NCBI GenBank assembly: GCA_033980235.1
Contig: CM067069.1
Location: 32,227,041-32,291,040, forward strand
From: Diadema setosum
Taxonomy: Eukaryota; Echinodermata; Echinoidea; Diadematoida; Diadematidae
Reading direction: 5' to 3'
Length of the DNA stretch: 64,000 bases
A program made the translations under genes and the position numbers. The notes under the pieces were generated by a model. That model was given only the letters and a program-made list of their open reading frames with translations. It searched no databases and was not told the origin of the DNA. This document shows positions 58,037-64,000 of the stretch, piece after piece. How positions within the stretch are numbered: position 1 is the stretch's first letter; the number at the start of each line of letters is the position of its first letter.

Positions 58037-59018
58037 CATACCATATACTGTACCACCCGTGTTACCCGTGTGTGTGCGCGCGATTGATGAGGAAGTGGGG
58101 GTGGGGTGCGCGATATGACGCGTGCATGAACAATCGAATCGAACAAAATGAGAGAGTGGTTGGATCCACATAGCGTGCACTCCATATAAGGAAAAATTGC
58201 CGTAACAAAATGGCGGTGGCAGCAAGTTTAGGTGGCTGCGTATTTCCTGGGTGAACACGCATTCCACTATGTTTTAGTTCGGTGGTCTGAGTGCGTCAGT
58301 CGGAATTGTGTGCATAAGGTAACTATGGAATGCTTAACCCACGAGGCGAAGCCGAGTGGGTTTAGGCTAAATTCCATAGTTACCGCATGCACACTATATT
58401 CCGACTGACGCACGAAAAGACATGTGCGTCATTTGATTTATAGAATGGGTAATTTTCTTGTCAAAAACCCAGTTTTCTATCGTGTTACCCGATGAAAAAA
58501 TTACTGGATGCATTTCCTTTTGGCTTGCCGTAAAGGGCATGCATCGCCGTACTTACCGTTTTTACTGGATGCATGGCCAGCCATGCATCAGTTTTTACTG
58601 GATGCATGGCCAAGCTGAATGCGCGAACGCTTGCTTTAGTGCGCGAACCTTTGTTACAAGTACGCGTACTCTTGCTAAGTGCGCGATAACATGTTTACCA
58701 CTGTGACTCAGCGGTGCGGCCAGTAAAAATGAACACACAGCTCTCGACCAATCATATCGCAGGATTCTCGCTACCCATTCTATAAATAATAATAATAACA
58801 AAGAAACGCGCCTGGTTGTCAGCTTAGAGTTTGAGCTAGGTTAGCAACCAACACGCACGGTTGTTAGCTTAAAATTTGCGCTATCTTCATGAGTGCAAAA
58901 TCCTTAAACTCAATTATGACGTAACAATGCATCATAAAATGCATAAGAAGTAAGACATAGACATTTTCAAATCAAACTGATCGTTTACCAGCCGCGCAAA
59001 ATACATACCAACACGCAC

Positions 59019-59107
59019 GAGGAAGATCCGTGCAAGGGTCGAAAATTTGGTTTACAAATAAATGAAGTTGGATTCTAATGCATTATGTCAACTTGTTTGT
59101 CTTCATC

Positions 59108-59158
<51 letters not shown>
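59019..59158 (+). mobile_element. Fourth PLE end fragment with (TA)n
   Basis: GAGGAAGATCCGTGCAAGGG onward matches 51177-51268 in the plus orientation. It is joined head-on to minus-oriented PLE repeats at 59018, as if the centre of a second palindrome were deleted. (TA)n follows at 59113-59158. Confidence 0.8.
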
Positions 59159-59160
<2 letters not shown>

Positions 59161-59439
59161 TATATGATGAACTCGCCTTCGTGTCGTGATTGTGAGTGTA
59201 TTTGACTGTCAGTACAAATGCCTCAACGAGCCGTGTCAGGATAGCCGAGTAGGCGGGGTTCGTTTTGTTGCAGTTTACAACGATCCCTTTAGATTATTAA
59301 AACTACAATAGTCTGTACGCTACCATGTATTATGCTGAATCAGGTATATTGAGCTCACAAACACAAGCGGCACGCATACCAAGTTCAGCATCACTTAAAG
59401 TATGTCACTCTCAAGCGTCACTTGTAGAGGATTTTGTTA

Positions 59440-59545
59440 GGCCTACCAACTTTTGCTACCAACTCTTGCTACCAAGTTCTGCTACCAAGCTTTGCTACCA
59501 ACTCTTGCTACTAAGTTCTGCTTCCAAGTTTTGTTACCAACTCAG
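59440..59545. repeat. 13-bp minisatellite (TACCAA, CTCTTGC / GTTCTGC)
   Basis: About eight diverged copies of TTGCTACCAACTC / CTGCTACCAAGTT alternate in a 26-bp higher-order unit. Confidence 0.85.
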
Positions 59546-59705
59546 TCACGCTAACGTGGAAAACCTTTTACAACCATAATGGTGGCACAGGTGTCGTTGA
59601 TGGGCACGGGGTAAAGTGCTATATCGCACCGTTACTAACTTCTCCATGTTTCTCAGGCGACAGCTGGAACTTGGATTGGTCGCAGGGCATATGCGACAAG
59701 TCACA

Positions 59706-60124
59706 TTACCACCACTCCCGAAATCCAACGGTGACGACTGGAACTTGGATTGGTCGGGGGGCATATGTTGCTAGTCGGTCGATCTCCTCATGTATAATTC
59801 TGTCCTTCTCCTTTAACTCCTTCTGCAGCCCCACCACTTTCTCCTTTAAAACTTCCGTTTCCTGACTTTGGTAGTTGAGCGAATCTCTGATTTCTTGCAG
59901 GCTCTCCGAAATTTCTTTCCCGTGGTCTTCCAACTTTTTCTCAAAGTCTTGTAACTTTCCGTGTATCTTTCGAATATGATTTTCAAGAAGGGCACGGATT
60001 GACGGCATAGACTCTTCCGGGCTATACATGGGGGTGAACATGGTGAATTCGGTCTCGGTCTCTTCGTCACTGCCGTGGGTTTCGGCGCTGTGGTTTTGGG
60101 CACCACCAACCTTGCAGCAGACAT
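59706..60124 (-). pseudogene. Coiled-coil ORF fragment, LINE ORF1-like
   Basis: A minus-strand frame (ATG 60041; frame partly open upstream with DEETETEF) encodes ~110 residues. Most form a heptad-rich coiled coil (HGKLQDFEKKLEDHGKEI, LKEKVVGLQKELKEKD). Such short coiled-coil proteins are typical of ORF1 of L1/Tx1-type LINEs, but no RNA-binding domain or ORF2 is adjacent. It could equally be an exon of a host coiled-coil gene. Downstream (59665-59770) is a short direct repeat of GGAACTTGGATTGGTCG. Confidence 0.4.
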
Positions 60125-60945
60125 CCGCGTATACCTGTTGCCATGTCTACCGTAACTTGCATCTAAGTCTGTGGGGAGGAGGAGAAGACTCGTTTGTACG
60201 TCCTTACTCGTCGAATGTCATGACAGAACCTATAGGCACAATCGAGCATAATCGAGCATAACAAATTATAATCGAACGGTTATATACATATATATTATAT
60301 ATTACACACACACACACACATGTACATATGTCTAACTCATCCCCTTGAAATTCAATAACGAAGTATGGAACTTTACTCGGAAATAGCCGTAACTCAATAT
60401 CATGTATAGCTCATGATAATTATAGTATCTATTGAATGCAGAGCTTCCTTTTCACTGTGCTATAACTTTTTTTGGGTTGACAAAATTATCATTGATAGTG
60501 TCCTTTACAGTCAACAGTCAAATATAAATCTCTAGCTTTGATCATAATTATAATCTTCCCTAGATTGTCATTTTCTCTATATCAGCAGGCCTACGATAAA
60601 TTAAAAAACAACAAAACATTGTAACCGAATAGTGCAAAGGAGACACACATTATTTTTATCACAATTTGCGAGTATTTATAGCCGATTCCTCTTTGCTTCC
60701 GTTTCTCCGTTGAATGAACAGTTTTTGTTTTTGTTGTTGCTGCTGTTTGTAATTTTGTGGATAGCCCGAGCTTTATGGGAAAAGGTATCAAACATTCATT
60801 GTACTGCATTGTGTTGTATTAATGTATTGTTTGTAAACGGTGTCATATTGTGATGGGAAGGTGGATACTGAAAACATTTTCACTTTCGCATAATATGTGT
60901 GCATACATAATATATTGGACTCCGAGCAGAAACCTATTGATGTTA

Positions 60946-60953
<8 letters not shown>
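60125..60953. other. AT-rich DNA, nothing recognised
   Basis: Contains short CA (60303-60320) and TA runs. No gene is supported. Confidence 0.5.

Positions 60954-61011
<58 letters not shown>
60954..61011. repeat. (TA)n microsatellite
   Basis: About 28 TA units. Confidence 0.95.
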
Positions 61012-61013
<2 letters not shown>

Positions 61014-61668
61014 GAATCATATATACATCAATAAATCTATGTACATACGCATTTAAATACTAATAAAGGTGGAAAGATTGCTTCAGCAGTCTGCAGTAAC
61101 CTGTGAGCCGGCGAGATCGCTGGTTAGAAGCTCTGTTGCATCGGCTTAGGAATGCCCGTGTGGCAGCCATTGGGTATGCATAGAATGACTTTTTAAGAGT
61201 TTTAGATAGATTTTGCTGTAATTCCTGCAGTTCTCTGTTAACATGATTGATGATTAGTGACAGGTATATAACATGTAAATGTAATGTATTCTCGTCAGCA
61301 ATTTGTGTGGGGTTTTTTTTTGCGTTCAAATTGGAATATTATGGTAAGAATCAAGGTTAAGTGAGTGGAACCATACTGTGAAGATTTGAATTGAGTTGGA
61401 TATGAATACACTGTGTTAGAATACTGTTGGCGGCAAAAAGACGGTTAGAGATGATTATTCAGTTCATTTGTATTTTTTTATTCACATAAACTTTTTCTTG
61501 GCGAATGAAATTCTGGATACAGTAGCCAAACTTACACCTTGCACATTTCAGATGAGTTATTGGACGTTTGTATCCGTAACTGAATGATAAGTAGATGAAA
61601 GTGTTGTAGTACTGTTTATGATTGTAACAATCATTGACTTTCATTTGATTTATCGAGTCGGGACCTGA
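61012..61668. other. AT-rich DNA, nothing recognised
   Basis: No coding or RNA call is supported. Confidence 0.5.
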
Positions 61669-61728
61669 CCATTATAAAAGGCGGCAGTTTCCGTTGAGAC
61701 TGTGATGGCGCGTAAAATCCGTAAAAGA

Positions 61729-61774
61729 TGGATATTGAGCCCGGGTGAGCAATAATTTAACAGTCTTTATTTTG

Positions 61775-61828
<54 letters not shown>

Positions 61829-61900
61829 CAAAATAAAGACTGTTAAATTATTGCTCACCCGGGCTCAATATCCAGCAATAATTTAACAGTCTTTATTTTG

Positions 61901-61953
<53 letters not shown>

Positions 61954-61960
61954 AGAGCTT
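61729..61960. repeat. TA-centred palindrome plus a third direct copy
   Basis: TGGATATTGAGCCCGGGTGA...GTATAA then (TA)n is mirrored by TTATAC...TCACCCGGGCTCAATATCCA (to 61874). A third partial copy (gcaataatttaacagtc...) runs to another TA tract at 61905-61950. Arms are ~50 bp. Confidence 0.9.
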
Positions 61961-62025
61961 GCGACCAAAAGGCGTTAAATCCATTGAAAAATGATGGATT
62001 TAGCGTATTTTGGAAGCAAGCTCTT
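61953..62025. mobile_element. 73-bp palindromic MITE
   Basis: AAGAGCTTGCGACCAAAA and TTTTGGAAGCAAGCTCTT flank a short hairpin, ATCCATTGAAAAATGATGGAT. Its ends resemble the GAAGAGTTTG ends at 17 kb and it also abuts (TA)n. Confidence 0.7.
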
Positions 62026-62816
62026 CATACATACATGCAAGAGTGTGTCGTTTAGTCTATCAGCACAATGATATCAAGAAATATTGTAGTAATAGGTGAT
62101 TATAGAAAAGGGTAATGAAAGATAGTTGATTATTTGATTGGATATAATTGTAGCCATATATATTTATGATACACTTACCTTTAATTACATACAGTTACAA
62201 TCTGAATTTGTAATTTTGCAGTTGTTGTTTCATTGATATATCCGTCTAATTATGATCCCAAGCTTTTGCGTTTACAGTTGTATACAGTTTGAAAGGGCTC
62301 GTTTCTCGGTGCTAAATTTTGTATACTAATTTTTCATGAGGGGTGATATCACATTGTAATGAGGAGGATTTGCATGTAATTTCGAGGTGACGATGTTCCG
62401 GATATACAGTTAGTTCATTATTGTCTGTAAATTCAGGATGGTATAAAGAGATAGAATATTAATGCATAGCTTGTATTGGTAGCTGAAGAACTTATCATAT
62501 CACAAGAAATATATATGTAAATAAATATTAGAAGTAGAAATCAAAAATATAAATTGTGTAGACTCACAAGAGATGTAACCGCCATGTGTTATGATGTATT
62601 GAATGATTACTCTTTCCTATTTTACAGGGCTCTTTTCTCTGCTTCATGAATAAATGACCTACAATTACAAATAGCATCCATGTCTGAAGACTTCGATTGT
62701 ACTACCCACAACATTTGAAGACGAAGAAATCTTAACCCATATCATTATACATCGTCCAAGGTGTCAAAGAATTTTCCTGAAGATAAAAAAGTAATGTATA
62801 TAATTCTGTTTAAACA

Positions 62817-63216
62817 TGCGGAAACAAAGATTGAAAATTGGAGTTTGTTAGTTGGCTCTCCAAATAATATGCATGAACAAAATGTCTAGTAACTGTATAA
62901 ACCAGTTCTGATATTTGCGCAATATGCAATTTATAGAAATTATATACAGTATGAAATGAAAGCAATCTAACCCGTTTTAATACACAGATTTAATTCAGAG
63001 ATGCATTTTGTCACCTTGCGGAAACAAAGATTGATAATTGGAGTTTGTTAGTTGGCTCTCCAAATAATATGCATGAACAAAATGTCTAGTAACTGTATAA
63101 ACCAGTTCTGATATTTGCGCAATATGCAATTTATAGAAATTATATACAGTATGAAATGACAGCAATCTAACCCGTTTTAATACACAGATTTAATTCAGAG
63201 ATGCATTTTGTCACCA
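62817..63216. repeat. Recent 200-bp tandem duplication
   Basis: TGCGGAAACAAAGATTGA starts at 62817 and again at 63017. The two 200-bp units differ at only a couple of positions that I could see (e.g. gaaaattgg versus gataattgg). Confidence 0.95.
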
Positions 63217-64000
63217 ATTTGAGAAATAAAAGGAGTTTATTAGGTTTTGATGAGCAGCCATCCTTGCCAATTTACATCAAATTGGTGCCAGTTTAATTTT
63301 GAGGGATTTTTATAGATCCGGAGGGATTTTATGATTATTTTGCTACAGAAGACACATGTCTTCACAACATCGTTATATAAAATGGAAGAGAGTTACAAGA
63401 AAGTCGTTAAACAGACAACTTGTAATAAATATTTTTCACGCGATCCGGCTGTCTTTAAGAGTGATGTTGTATGCCCTACACCCATTCTACTTTCTCGTGG
63501 TAATAAATGTCAATGCAGCATCATCTCAAATGAGCCAGGAGATATTGATATGTCTAAAGCTAGAACCGATGATGCAACGAATCTTCGACAAGTGGTAACT
63601 GTGTGAACAGACACCCACTCTGACTACTAGGGATATCATGCATCTATTCTGACTGGTACAATCGACACCCTACTCAACTTTGCATCCTTCCTTGAAACCA
63701 AAGACGTGAAAAAGAATGTTCAGTAAACGCGAATCTGTCGGTTTGACATGTAAGTGATGTTGATCGTTTTCTTTAATATATTAGCATGCGTATGCGGCCA
63801 CAGAAACGCTTAGATATCCTTAGAATCGAGAAAATGTTTATCACAAAGTTCACAGAGGGTAACTGGTGGTGATATGGACCCCTGGGGAATATGGACCCTT
63901 AATTTTTACCCATGATGCAAGGAAGCTGACATAACGGATGTTTCAAGGCCATTTTTGGCCAGTTTTCGTGGACTGTATTTTTCTGAAACACGACAGCGAG
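63217..64000. other. Right-edge DNA, no supported gene
   Basis: A 91-codon open frame (63331-63606) shows no recognisable domain, splice context or homology that I know. I do not call it a gene. Confidence 0.4.

Larger units (their letters stand above)
51990..58284. mobile_element. DNA transposon remnant with 8-bp TSD (hAT/P-type), carrying a LINE
   Basis: GTCTGAGT flanks both sides (51982-51989 and 58285-58292). The left end CACCGAACTAAAACATAGTG and the right end (reverse complement identical over ~29 bp) start imperfect inverted repeats of about 110-125 bp (also sharing TACGGCAATTTTTC and TATGGAGTGCACGC). An 8-bp duplication fits hAT or P superfamilies. No transposase was found; the middle is occupied by a LINE from about 52.6 kb to 58036. 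Confidence 0.8.
51963..58784. mobile_element. Composite palindromic MITE, copy 2, split by a 6.3-kb insertion
   Basis: The first 27 bp (TATACAAATGACGCACAGG...) lie at 51963-51989 and the rest at 58285-58784. The sequence is nearly identical to copy 1. The gap is bounded by duplicated GTCTGAGT. Confidence 0.85.
51294..59018 (-). mobile_element. Third PLE 3' segment, split by nested insertions
   Basis: PLE sequence in the left-arm orientation runs 51294-51433, then resumes at 51931-51962 and 58785-59018. Joining these pieces reproduces the order seen at 48291-48700 (GGTAACAG, then gatatttgtatttgaagc, then aataataacaaagaaacgc). The gaps are two copies of a composite MITE, the second itself interrupted. 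At 59018/59019 the orientation flips to a fragment of a fourth PLE end. Confidence 0.8.
61669..62653 (+). other. Candidate short TATA-driven two-exon transcript
   Basis: CATTATAAAAGG (about 61669-61680) is a good TATA box. 25-30 bases later an ATG at 61705 starts MARKIRKRWILSP up to donor CCGG|GTGAGC (61744). A good acceptor TTTCCTATTTTACAG ends at 62627, and in-frame splicing gives a 21-residue peptide ending LFSLLHE at 62653, with AATAAA overlapping the stop. It may be a micropeptide gene, a non-coding RNA or a chance arrangement. Confidence 0.3.

Noticed and set aside
57986..58267. Possible new gene right of the LINE
   Set aside because: The region is the LINE's (ATT)n tail plus the right inverted repeat of the 51990-58284 element.
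61080..61150. Short stretch with tRNA-like 'gttagaagc' and 'gatcgctggtt' elements
   Set aside because: It could not be folded into a cloverleaf with proper A and B boxes and acceptor pairing.
63331..63606. 91-codon open frame near the right edge
   Set aside because: No recognisable motif, no splice or promoter context, and two overlapping frames are equally open.

Overview
The window reads as a repeat-rich, intron-bearing animal genome, most likely a marine invertebrate. Evidence: GT-AG introns, homopolymer-flanked dispersed repeats, many MITEs, and Ty3/gypsy, Penelope-like (PLE) and L2/CR1-like retroelements. A deuterostome such as an echinoderm, hemichordate or lancelet would fit, but the sequence alone does not fix the phylum.

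Layout. 122-11080 is a complete, young Ty3/gypsy LTR retrotransposon on the minus strand. It has two 614-bp LTRs that look identical, a 4-bp target duplication (TAGC), intact gag and pol, a PBS that fits a serine tRNA, and a polypurine tract. Gag starts with a helix-hairpin-helix domain and integrase ends in a PHD finger; both are unusual. 11850-12052 looks like the first coding exon of an unidentified minus-strand gene, with the retroelement downstream in the same orientation. 12.6-20.9 kb is repeat territory: G/C-homopolymer elements, a ten-copy ~168-bp satellite, and palindromic MITEs.

21254-32289 holds a complete PIGC gene (GPI-anchor biosynthesis) on the minus strand. Its eight coding exons splice in phase to a 282-aa protein, and its introns are full of MITEs. 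32.7-39.8 kb holds more MITEs, homopolymer repeats and an inverted duplication upstream of PIGC. 39868-42977 holds at least two exons of a plus-strand seven-helix membrane protein, possibly of the gustatory-receptor-like superfamily.

45.9-47.2 kb is a dead LINE fragment. 48.3-59.1 kb is a PLE cluster. Two truncated PLE copies carrying identical GIY-YIG nuclease ORFs form a ~1.4-1.5 kb-armed palindrome with an 18-nt spacer, followed by a second, decayed palindrome. That second unit contains nested insertions: a composite palindromic MITE (twice), an 8-bp-TSD terminal-inverted-repeat element, an L2/CR1-like LINE, and inside its endonuclease region a 2.6-kb foldback-like element built of a 13-bp repeat in inverted arrays. 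A hammerhead-ribozyme-like motif recurs at the PLE ends. 59.2-64 kb has a coiled-coil ORF fragment, a possible TATA-driven short spliced transcript, TA-centred palindromes and a fresh 200-bp tandem duplication.

Only PIGC, the seven-helix gene and perhaps the 12-kb exon look like host genes. Most other recognisable content is mobile DNA.
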